In this document: in pieces, positions 16,465-23,123 of the stretch
How positions within the stretch are numbered: the first letter of the stretch is position 1
Layout: every line of letters begins with the position of its first letter
Assembly: GCA_014360855.1 (NCBI GenBank)
Contig: JACIWP010000006.1
Location: forward strand, 1 to 25,555
DNA length: 25,555 nt
Direction: 5' to 3'
Origin: Anaerolineae bacterium
Lineage (GTDB): Bacteria > Chloroflexota > Anaerolineae > JACIWP01
The notes under the pieces: generated by a model
The model's database searches: none
The model's input: only the letters and a program-made list of their open reading frames with translations
What the model was told of the DNA's origin: nothing
Made by a program: the position numbers and the translations under genes

Positions 16465-16494
16465 AAAAAGGGTACCATACGATGTATGGTACCC
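16465..16494 (-). terminator. Rho-independent terminator of the DUF981 gene
   Basis: GGGTACCATAC (16470-16480) pairs perfectly with 16484-16494 around a three-base loop. On the minus strand it is followed by TTTTT (16465-16469). It lies 32 bases past the stop codon at 16526. Confidence 0.88.
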
Positions 16495-16525
16495 CAGGGT
16501 TGTGCGGTGGAACAGGAGCCGGCCC

Positions 16526-17095
16526 TTATCGGGCGGTCAGCGGCACCCAATTGGCAAAACTTTCCATATGTCCCCAATAGGCGTTGTAGCCGGTGAGGGC
16601 CCAAATGAGGGCGGCCACCAGGAGCACCAGCGCGCCGAGGGTGCGGAGGACGCGGTTGTGGCGCCAGTGCAGGGTGGGCAGGGCGAAGACGCCGCCCAGG
16701 CCGGTGAGGATGAAGCCGATGCCGGCCAACACTGGTTCCTTAGAAAGCCCCAGATTCATGAAGCGAAATCCCATCAGCACCGAGGCCAGGCCAGGGAAGA
16801 AGGCGTACAGGCCCAGCAGTTTCAGATCCCAGTTCAATGCCAGCGAGAGCGCGGCGCCGAAGAGCAGGAAGCCCAGGAACACCGAGAACTCGCCATAGGG
16901 GATGTTGTAACTACCCGAAATGGGCCAGGTGAAGCTCATGTGGAACCCGCTGATCAGCGCGATGAGACCGGAGATGCCGAAGCCGGCCACCCAGCGCTTC
17001 TGGTCCGCATCATCCAGCCCGCGGAACACGTACCATGCCAGCAGTACCAGTCCGCCCACCATGTTGATGAGCATCAACGTCAGATAATCTACCAT
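16526..17095 (-). CDS. DUF981-family integral membrane protein
   Basis: A 189-residue protein with six predicted membrane helices: near residues 3-24, 35-57, 68-88, 95-116, 122-145 and 155-180. The pattern 'YLTLMLINMVGGLVLL', 'GFHMSFTWPISGSYNIPYGE' and 'GLSKEPVLAGIGFILTGLGG' resembles the DUF981 family, whose function is not known. I chose the ATG at 17095 because AAGGAGG lies six bases upstream; a longer frame to 17188 includes the predicted promoter. It has its own promoter and terminator, so it is a single-gene unit between the phosphohydrolase and the sulfate-activation genes. The conserved HMSFTWP loop with His, Trp and Pro could bind a ligand, but this is a guess. Confidence 0.8.
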   Translation of the reverse strand: MVDYLTLMLINMVGGLVLLAWYVFRGLDDADQKRWVAGFGISGLIALISGFHMSFTWPISGSYNIPYGEFSVFLGFLLFGAALSLALNWDLKLLGLYAFFPGLASVLMGFRFMNLGLSKEPVLAGIGFILTGLGGVFALPTLHWRHNRVLRTLGALVLLVAALIWALTGYNAYWGHMESFANWVPLTAR

Positions 17096-17144
17096 CGTCG
17101 TGCCTCCTTGAGAAGAGAATGTGATGAAATGCGGCGCGAGAGGG

Positions 17145-17173
17145 TATATATCACAGGTCTCAGAAAAAGTCAA
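17145..17173 (-). promoter_or_regulatory. Promoter of the DUF981 gene
   Basis: On the minus strand TTGACT (17168-17173), a 17-base spacer and TATATA (17145-17150). The surrounding 17150-17270 is strikingly AT-rich compared with the rest of the window. Confidence 0.6.
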
Positions 17174-17271
17174 AAATACAGTGAACATATAAACAATATG
17201 CGAGGAAAGCTATGTTTAGATGACAGTACAAATTGGTAAATTATCATCGCAATAAACAAATACGGAAATAC

Positions 17272-17303
17272 ACATCCCCTGGCGATGCATCGCCAGAGGA
17301 TGT
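17272..17303 (-). terminator. Probable terminator of the sat-cysC operon
   Basis: CTGGCGATGCATCGCCAG (17279-17296) is an 18-base perfect palindrome, extended by ACATCC/GGATGT on both sides with one mismatch. It starts 20 bases after the cysC stop. The minus strand continues with GTATTTCCG, which is only moderately T-rich, so termination may be incomplete. Confidence 0.6.
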
Positions 17304-17322
17304 GATGGTTCGGGAGATGGGG

Positions 17323-17898
17323 TTAGATGTATCCCAAGGAGCGCAGGCGCTCCTCCACGACCTCGGCTTCTTCCTCGGAGTAGACGTCCTCGGGCGCCGG
17401 CGGGAGGTAATCCAGCTCCTTAAGCTTGCGCATGATCTTCTCGACGCTCTCCTCGACGGTCTCGCGGTCGGAATGGATCACGACTTCGGGGTTCAGCGGC
17501 GGCTCGTACGGGTCGTTGACGCCGGTGAAGTTGGTGATCTCGCCGGCCAGCGCCTTTTTGTACAACCCCTTGACGTCCCGCTCCATCAGGACCTCCAGGG
17601 GACACTCTACGTACACTTCCACGAAGTTGCCGATCTCCCGCCGCACCTCATCGCGGATTTCCCGGTACGGGGAGATGGCGGCGGCGATGGCCACCACATT
17701 ATTGCGCGTCAGCAGTTTGCAGACGAAGCCGATGCGGCGGATGTTGGTATCGCGGTCCTCTTGCCGCACCACGTCGCCGTCCAGGACTTCCACTTTCATG
17801 CCGCGGGCGCGCAGGCGTTTCTCGACCTCGCGCGCCAGGGTGGTCTTGCCGGCGCCGGACAATCCGGTGAACCAGATGGTGAATCCTTTGTGTTCCAT
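17323..17898 (-). CDS. cysC: Adenylylsulfate (APS) kinase, with an internal deletion
   Basis: A 191-residue kinase that phosphorylates APS at the 3' position to give PAPS, the universal sulfate donor. The P-loop GLSGAGKT is at 12-19, and the Walker-B-like LDGD at 39-42. Family blocks 'NIRRIGFVCKLLTRNNVVAIAAAISPYR', 'VYVECPLEVLMERDVKGLYKKALAGEI' and 'NFTGVNDPYEPPLNPEV' are all present. Between R45 and D48-R49 only two residues (QE) remain, whereas E. coli CysC and relatives have twelve, including the conserved LGFS. The frame is intact on both sides, so this is a clean in-frame loss of about ten residues next to the APS site. It starts 36 bases after the Sat fusion stop, with GGCGGAG as ribosome site. 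It may be active with changed binding, or impaired. Confidence 0.93.
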   Translation of the reverse strand: MEHKGFTIWFTGLSGAGKTTLAREVEKRLRARGMKVEVLDGDVVRQEDRDTNIRRIGFVCKLLTRNNVVAIAAAISPYREIRDEVRREIGNFVEVYVECPLEVLMERDVKGLYKKALAGEITNFTGVNDPYEPPLNPEVVIHSDRETVEESVEKIMRKLKELDYLPPAPEDVYSEEEAEVVEERLRSLGYI

Positions 17899-17934
17899 AG
17901 CGCATGCTCCGCCAATGTGCTGGTGTGTCGGATA

Positions 17935-20526
17935 TTATCCGATGAGGATGGGTTTGCCTTCCATGTCCGCCGGCACCGCCAGCCCCATGGCCGTCAGGAT
18001 GGTGGGGGCGATGTCCAGGATCTGCCAGCCGTCCTGCACCTGCCGGCCCAGGGACTGCCGCGGGTCATAGAAGATGGCCATGCCGTAGGGTGCATGATTG
18101 GCGTCGTCTGGGCCGGTGTCATTCTCAAAGGTGTGGACGGTGCCCAGCCCGACGGTGCCGACGGAGCGCCACAGCAGGCCGCCGAAGTAGACGATGAGGT
18201 CGGGCGGGATGTTGCGGGTCTCCTTGTAGATCTTCTCCGGCTTGAGGACGATGGTGCCGATGGGCCGGCCGTCGGGATCGGTGATGGCCTCCAATTTGGC
18301 GATGAGTTCATCCCGCACCGCCTCATATTGGGCGGGGTCAATGATGCCCTGGGGTTCGCGACCGCGCACGTTGAGGAAGAGCCGGCCGTAATAGCCCCCT
18401 TCTCCCCAGGCCATGGTGCGCGACCAGTCGATTTCCAGGTCCTGCAGGCGCGCCGGCTTGTCGGGATAGCGCTTCAGCGTCAGATAGCCCTCTTTGATGA
18501 GCCATTCGTTGATGCAGATGCCGCCGTCCATCTTCATAGCGCCGTGATCCGATACGACGATCACCACGGTGCGGTCATCCACCAGCTCCAGCAGTTTGCC
18601 GATCTGCTCGTCCACGAAGCGGTAATAGTCGCGGATGGCGTTCTCGTACTTGTTGCCCGGCTCATACTTGGGATGGGTCTTGTCCATGTATTTCCAGAAG
18701 CCGTGGTGAATGCGGTCAATGCCCATGTCCACCATCATGAAGAAGTCCCACGGCTTCTCGGTCATCAGGTGCCGGGCAACCTCGAAGCGCTGGCGCGTCA
18801 TCTCGTAGATATCGCGCAGGAGCCGGTCCTTGTCCTCCGTGCGGAAGTCCGGCACGTCGAGCATGAACTCGCCCACCCAGCGCTCGATCTCCTGGCGCAG
18901 TTCGGCCGGATAGGTATACTGGCTCTGGGTGCTGGGTGTGAGAAAGTCGGTGATGACGTATCCGTTGACCGGCTTGGGCGGGTAGGTCTGCGGCACGCCC
19001 AGCAGGATGACGCGCTTTCCCTCCCGCGACAGGATGTCCCAGACCGTGTCCACGGTGATGGCGCGCGAGTTAGCGATAGTCAGCTTATCGTAGCTGTAGT
19101 CGGCGCGGTTGCGAAAGCCGTAGATGCCGAGCTGGCCGGGGTCTTTGCTGGTCATCATACAGCTCCACGCCGGCACCGTGATGGGCGGCTCGGTACTGCG
19201 CAGGCGGCCGTACAGGCCGTTGGCCATCAGCCGGCTCAGGTTGGGCAGTTCCTGCCGCCACTGTTCGAAGACCAGGCTCGGCTCGGCGCAATCCAGGCCG
19301 ATGACCAGCACCCGGCGCCCCTTGCCCTGGGCGCGGGAGGCTTCCAGAGCTTGTTCCCGCGTCCTGCGGCGCAGGCCCTCAATGAGCACGCGCGAGACCT
19401 CCGGCCGGGTGAATTCCGCCGGCAGCATCTCGCCGTTGCGCAGTTTCTCGCGCACCTGCGTGCCGCTCAAAGAAATATGGAACGATTTGTCGTGCGGGCA
19501 GGATTTGGGTGTGACGATGGCATCGCACTTGCGGCAGTAGAAGGCATGCTCGAAGAAGAGGGGGGTGATGCCCAGCTCTTCGGGCTTGAACTCGTCGAAG
19601 ATGTACTGGGCGTCGTAGGTGCCGTAGTAATTGCCGACGCCGGCGTGGTCGCGCCCGACGATGAAATGGGTACAGCCGTAGTTTTTGCGGCAGATGGCGT
19701 GGAAGATGGCCTCGCGCGGGCCGGCGTAGCGCATGGCGGCGGGGAAGACCCCCAGAATGACCCGCTCCTTCGGATAGTAGTTCTCCAGCAGGACCAGGTA
19801 GCTTTGCATGCGCACGTCCGCTGGGATATCGTCGTCCTTGGTCTCCCCGACCAGCGGGTTCAGGAACAGGCCGTCGACGATTTCCAGCGCTGTCTTCTGG
19901 ATGTACTCATGGGCGCGGTGGATGGGGTTACGGGTCTGGAAGCCCACCACGCGCTTCCAGCCGCGCTCGGCGAACATACGGCGGGTTTCCGCCGGGTCAA
20001 AGCGGAATTCCTTAAAGGGGCGCTCTGCCGGCCGGTTCAGCAGATAAATCGGGCCGCCCAGCAGTACATCCCCCTGCGCGTACAGCCGCGCCACCCCGGG
20101 ATGCTTATCGTCCGTGGTGCGGTACACCAGGCGCGCCTCGCGCTCTTTGTCGTACTCGAACTTCTCTTCCAGGGTCATAATGCCCAGGATATTGCCGTTG
20201 GGCTCCTCCAGGGCGATCTCCTGCCCCTCCCGCAGGGCATCGGCGCGCTCCCGCTCCACCGCCAAGGTGATGGGGATGGACCACACCAGCCCATTGGCCA
20301 GGCGCATGTGCTCCACCACGCTTTCATAGTCGCGGCGGGTCATGAAGCCGGTCAGGGGGCTGAAGACGCCCGTGCCAATGAGTTCCAGGTCGGACACGTT
20401 GGTGGGAGAAAGGGTGATGCGCGGCAGGGAATAAATGCGTTCCAGGACAGCGTCGCGCAGGACGCCGCGGAGCTGACGATCGATCAATGTGCCGCCGTGT
20501 GGGGGAATGGTTTCCTGTAGGGACAT
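17935..20526 (-). CDS. sat: ATP sulfurylase fused to an alkaline-phosphatase-superfamily domain
   Basis: An 863-residue two-domain protein in one uninterrupted frame. Residues about 1-390 are a complete ATP sulfurylase (ATP + sulfate to APS + PPi): nucleotide-binding QTRNPIHRAHE at 197-207, GRDHAGVG at 291-298, and a zinc-knuckle-like set Cys331, Cys334, Cys343 and His345, seen in some Sat enzymes. After a short linker (~391-403, RTREQALEASRAQG) comes an AlkP-superfamily hydrolase of about 460 residues: Asp412 in VIGLDC, Thr450 as nucleophile in PPITVPAW, Asp604 and His608 in GIDRIHHGFW, Asp660-His661 in VSDHGAM and His811 in NHAPYGM. Every catalytic position is present. I use the ATG at 20526 with GAGGAG ten bases upstream; a TTG at 20544 is an alternative. 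The fused domain could hydrolyse PPi or a sulfo-nucleotide; this is inference. Confidence 0.92.
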   Translation of the reverse strand: MSLQETIPPHGGTLIDRQLRGVLRDAVLERIYSLPRITLSPTNVSDLELIGTGVFSPLTGFMTRRDYESVVEHMRLANGLVWSIPITLAVERERADALREGQEIALEEPNGNILGIMTLEEKFEYDKEREARLVYRTTDDKHPGVARLYAQGDVLLGGPIYLLNRPAERPFKEFRFDPAETRRMFAERGWKRVVGFQTRNPIHRAHEYIQKTALEIVDGLFLNPLVGETKDDDIPADVRMQSYLVLLENYYPKERVILGVFPAAMRYAGPREAIFHAICRKNYGCTHFIVGRDHAGVGNYYGTYDAQYIFDEFKPEELGITPLFFEHAFYCRKCDAIVTPKSCPHDKSFHISLSGTQVREKLRNGEMLPAEFTRPEVSRVLIEGLRRRTREQALEASRAQGKGRRVLVIGLDCAEPSLVFEQWRQELPNLSRLMANGLYGRLRSTEPPITVPAWSCMMTSKDPGQLGIYGFRNRADYSYDKLTIANSRAITVDTVWDILSREGKRVILLGVPQTYPPKPVNGYVITDFLTPSTQSQYTYPAELRQEIERWVGEFMLDVPDFRTEDKDRLLRDIYEMTRQRFEVARHLMTEKPWDFFMMVDMGIDRIHHGFWKYMDKTHPKYEPGNKYENAIRDYYRFVDEQIGKLLELVDDRTVVIVVSDHGAMKMDGGICINEWLIKEGYLTLKRYPDKPARLQDLEIDWSRTMAWGEGGYYGRLFLNVRGREPQGIIDPAQYEAVRDELIAKLEAITDPDGRPIGTIVLKPEKIYKETRNIPPDLIVYFGGLLWRSVGTVGLGTVHTFENDTGPDDANHAPYGMAIFYDPRQSLGRQVQDGWQILDIAPTILTAMGLAVPADMEGKPILIG

Positions 20527-20572
20527 CGCTGTACTGCTCCTCAATGGCCTCGGATATCCGCGTTTCCACGAT

Positions 20573-20602
20573 GCTTCATTGATGTATCATGGAAAGCTTC
20601 AT
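20573..20602. promoter_or_regulatory. Direct repeats and small palindrome in the sat leader
   Basis: GCTTCAT occurs at 20573-20579 and 20596-20602, 23 bases apart (about two helical turns). TGAT-GT-ATCA (20580-20589) lies between them. The block covers roughly +1 to +27 of the predicted sat transcript, a position suited to a repressor or to RNA-level control. Confidence 0.35.
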
Positions 20603-20604
20603 AA

Positions 20605-20633
20605 AGTATACCCCAGAGATCATGGATTGTCAA
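20605..20633 (-). promoter_or_regulatory. Sigma-70 promoter of the sat-AlkP/cysC operon
   Basis: On the minus strand a perfect TTGACA (20628-20633), a 17-base spacer and TATACT (20605-20610). It is one of the strongest matches in the window, so the operon is probably well expressed. The leader is about 70 bases. Confidence 0.78.
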
Positions 20634-20754
20634 AAAGAAGCGCTTACGCCGGCGCCCAGCTTCACCGCCGGCCGTTTGCGGGAAGGGGAGCGGGGATGGG
20701 GCTTCGGAACAAGGTACATCCGCTATATTTTGCCAAGCCCTCTCACAACGCCAG

Positions 20755-20783
20755 TTGACGGCCGGCCCATTCCGTGCTATAAT
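20755..20783 (+). promoter_or_regulatory. Sigma-70 promoter of the GntR-mttB-racemase operon
   Basis: TTGACG (20755-20760), a 17-base spacer and a perfect TATAAT (20778-20783). The predicted leader to the TTG start at 20836 is about 46 bases. Confidence 0.75.
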
Positions 20784-20835
20784 TAAACTCGCAAAGCGCG
20801 TATCTTCGATTGTTTCCCGAAAAGGAGTGCCTGCC

Positions 20836-21555
20836 TTGGCCGAGATCACCTTTCGCAAACTGCCGCGCGATACGCTCACCGACCAGGTCATCCATGAAAT
20901 CCGCCGTATGATCCTCTCCGGCCAGCTCCAGCCGGGCGAAATGCTCCCTGCTCAGCCGGAACTGGCACGCCAGTTGGGCGTTGGCGTGGCAACCGTGCGG
21001 CGTGCCATTGCCGCGCTGTGCGCCGTCGGCCTGCTGGATTCCCAACCGGGGCGGGGCACCACGGTCAATCCGGATGGGTTAGCGGTCCTGCAGGCCAGCG
21101 CCCTGCTCGCCGGCCCTCTCGACCCCATCCACACCACCGCCGTCTATGAGGCTCGCCAGATCATCGAAATCCCACTCACCCAACTGGCCGCCCAGCGCGC
21201 CACCCCGGAGGAGCTGGAGGAGATCCGCCATGCCCTGGAGGACATGGAGGCGGCCATTGATGACGACGCCGCATTCACCACCGCGGACCTCCGGTATCAC
21301 TACGCTGTCGCACGCGCCAGCCATAATGACCTGCTGGCGCAGTTCTATCAGGTCTCCCGGACACTGCTCTCCGAGGTCATCGAAAAGGTTGTCAGCCTGC
21401 GCGGCATTAAGGAGGAAGCCCTGCGGCTCCAGTGGGAGACCTATGAGGCCATCGCCATGCATGATCCGGAGCGCGCCGGCGCCGCGGCGTCGGAGCAGTT
21501 GCAGCAGGTGCTGGATTTGTTGAAGCGCGCCGGCTACGTCCGTTCCCTCGATTGA
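20836..21555 (+). CDS. GntR/FadR-family transcriptional regulator with atypical FCD domain
   Basis: A 239-residue regulator. The winged-helix part is typical: 'TLTDQVIHEIRRMILSGQLQPGEMLPAQPELARQL', then 'GVGVATVRRAIAALCAVGLLDSQPGRGTTV'. The C-terminal part is an FCD-type helical bundle with 'DLRYHYAVARASHNDLLAQFY'. The two later metal-site histidines of this fold appear to be missing: the usual E-H-x-x-I position reads QWETYEAI and the last one reads SEQLQQ. The start is a TTG at 20836 with GGAG eight bases upstream; the frame runs further up to 20755, but that overlaps the promoter. It precedes two MttB-family genes and a racemase on the same strand, so it most likely controls them in response to a related amino-acid betaine or its product (inference). 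Confidence 0.86.
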   Translation: MAEITFRKLPRDTLTDQVIHEIRRMILSGQLQPGEMLPAQPELARQLGVGVATVRRAIAALCAVGLLDSQPGRGTTVNPDGLAVLQASALLAGPLDPIHTTAVYEARQIIEIPLTQLAAQRATPEELEEIRHALEDMEAAIDDDAAFTTADLRYHYAVARASHNDLLAQFYQVSRTLLSEVIEKVVSLRGIKEEALRLQWETYEAIAMHDPERAGAAASEQLQQVLDLLKRAGYVRSLD

Positions 21556-21581
21556 CCGGCCGGACATCCACAGGGTTCCGC

Positions 21582-21611
21582 CTGGCCGGCCCAACCGCCA
21601 GGGCCGGCCAG
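21582..21611. repeat. 11-bp perfect stem-loop between the GntR and first MttB genes
   Basis: CTGGCCGGCCC (21582-21592) pairs with 21601-21611 around an eight-base loop, 27 bases after the regulator stop. No T-run follows on the plus strand, so it may act as an attenuator or mRNA stabiliser. Much of it is built from the GCCGGC word that is common everywhere here, so chance symmetry is possible. Confidence 0.45.
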
Positions 21612-21652
21612 ATCAATATCATCGGTTTCCGCACAGGGGAAAGGAGAGCCTC

Positions 21653-23104
21653 ATGCGCACCAATTACCGCGTCAATGCCACCGTCCAGTTTTCCGCGCTG
21701 TCGCCAGATCAGATCGAAGAGATCGTCAGCGCCTCGCTGGAAATCCTGGAAGGGGTGGGCATGCGCATCCACTCCGATGAGGCAGTGGACATGCTGGAGG
21801 CCGCCGGCGCCACCGTGGACGGCCAGGGCCTGGTGCATATCCCCGGCTGTCTGGTCAAGCACGCGCTGAACCTAGCGCCGGGCCGGGTGGTGCTGGCCGG
21901 CCGCGACGGGAGCCGCAAGGTCGTGCTGGAGAAGGACCGCATCTACTACGGCACCGGCTCGGATACCCCGTTCTTCATTGACCCGCGCACCGACGAACGC
22001 CGCAAGACGGTCTATCAGGATGTGTATGATGCCGCTCGCACCGCCGATGCCCTGCCCAACATTGACTTCTTCATGTCGCTGGGGCTGGTATCCAATGCCC
22101 CGACGCAAACCTATGACCGCCATCAGTTCATGGCCATGATCACCGGCACCAGCAAGCCGATGGTCATCACCGCGGTGGACCGTCAAGGGCTGGAGGACCA
22201 GCACCGCATGGCCTGCGCTGTGTTGGGCGGCGAGGATGCTTTCCGGCGCAACCCGCTGTTCGCCATTTACATTGAGCCGATCTCGCCGCTTCAGCACTCC
22301 AAAGAGGTGGTGGAGAAGCTGTTCTATGCGGCGGAGCACGGCATCCCGATCGTCTACACGCCGGCGCCCACCGCCGGCTTCACCGCGCCGATGACCCTGG
22401 CCGGCATCATGGCCCAAGGCCTGGCCGAAATGCTGGCCGGCGTGGTGATGGCCCAACTGCGTTTCCCTGGGGCATCCATCATCATCGGCGGCGTGCACAC
22501 CGTGATTGACATGAAGACCATGATCTTCTCCTACGGCGCGCCGGAGTTCCTCCTGCTCAGCGCGGCCCTGACCGATGTCGTGAAATGGCTGGGCTTGCCG
22601 ATGTTCTCCACCGCCGGCTGCAGCGATGCCAAGGTGTTGGATGGGCAGGCGGCCCTGCAGGCCGGCCTCTCCATCCTCTTCGCCGCGCTGTCCGGCGCCA
22701 ACCTGATCCATGACGTGGGCTACCTGGAATCCGGTCTCACTGGCTCCCTGGATATGCTGGTGCTCTCCGACGAAATTGTCGCTATGGTGAAGCGCATGCT
22801 CCAGGGCGTGCCGGTCACGCCCGATACGCTGGCGGTGGACGTGATCGCCCAGGTTGGTCCAGGGGGGCATTTCATCTCCACGGAGCACACCCTGCGGCAT
22901 TTCCGCCAGGTGCTCTGGCAGCCGGAACTGCTGGAGCGGGATGATTATGCCGGCTGGGAGGCCAAGGGGCGCAAGACCCTCTCCGACCGGGTGCGGGCCA
23001 AGGTACTGCGCATCCTGGAGACGCATGGGCCGGCGCCCATCCCGCCCGAGGCCATGCAGGCCATGCGCAGGATTGTGGAAGAAGCGGACCAGAAGTACGC
23101 CTGA
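21653..23104 (+). CDS. MttB-family (trimethylamine methyltransferase-like) protein, first copy
   Basis: A 483-residue TIM-barrel methyltransferase of the MttB superfamily, which moves a methyl group from a quaternary or tertiary amine to a corrinoid protein. Family blocks are 'SLEILEGVGMRIHSDEAVDMLEAAGA' near 28-55, 'IEPISPLQHSKEVVEKL' near 205-222, 'IPIVYTPAPTAGFTAP' near 232-247, 'FSYGAPEFLLLSAALTDV' and 'FSTAGCSDAKVLDGQAALQAG' near 318-340. Methanogen MttB uses pyrrolysine at an in-frame UAG; this frame has no such codon, so it belongs to the non-pyrrolysine group, whose characterised members act on glycine betaine, proline betaine or carnitine. GGAGAG precedes the ATG. It lies 98 bases after the GntR gene and 20 before the second copy. 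The substrate is undetermined. Confidence 0.9.
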   Translation: MRTNYRVNATVQFSALSPDQIEEIVSASLEILEGVGMRIHSDEAVDMLEAAGATVDGQGLVHIPGCLVKHALNLAPGRVVLAGRDGSRKVVLEKDRIYYGTGSDTPFFIDPRTDERRKTVYQDVYDAARTADALPNIDFFMSLGLVSNAPTQTYDRHQFMAMITGTSKPMVITAVDRQGLEDQHRMACAVLGGEDAFRRNPLFAIYIEPISPLQHSKEVVEKLFYAAEHGIPIVYTPAPTAGFTAPMTLAGIMAQGLAEMLAGVVMAQLRFPGASIIIGGVHTVIDMKTMIFSYGAPEFLLLSAALTDVVKWLGLPMFSTAGCSDAKVLDGQAALQAGLSILFAALSGANLIHDVGYLESGLTGSLDMLVLSDEIVAMVKRMLQGVPVTPDTLAVDVIAQVGPGGHFISTEHTLRHFRQVLWQPELLERDDYAGWEAKGRKTLSDRVRAKVLRILETHGPAPIPPEAMQAMRRIVEEADQKYA

Positions 23105-23123
23105 GACGGCAAAGGGGGAAATC

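Larger units (their letters stand above)
20527..20835. other. Divergent intergenic region between sat-AlkP and the second GntR gene (309 bp)
   Basis: No gene is visible. It carries the sat leader with repeats, the two divergent promoters (20605-20633 minus, 20755-20783 plus) and about 120 bases between them with no clear motif. The GntR protein encoded on the right may act here, but no FadR-type palindrome stands out near its own start. Confidence 0.6.

Noticed and set aside
14893..16596. A 567-codon plus-strand frame opposite the stand-alone AlkP gene
   Set aside because: It begins inside the pilin terminator region, has no ribosome site and is antisense to a well-supported enzyme.
17233..20520. 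A 1095-codon open frame on the plus strand opposite cysC and sat-AlkP
   Set aside because: It mirrors two clear minus-strand genes and its protein has no recognisable motif; antisense shadow.
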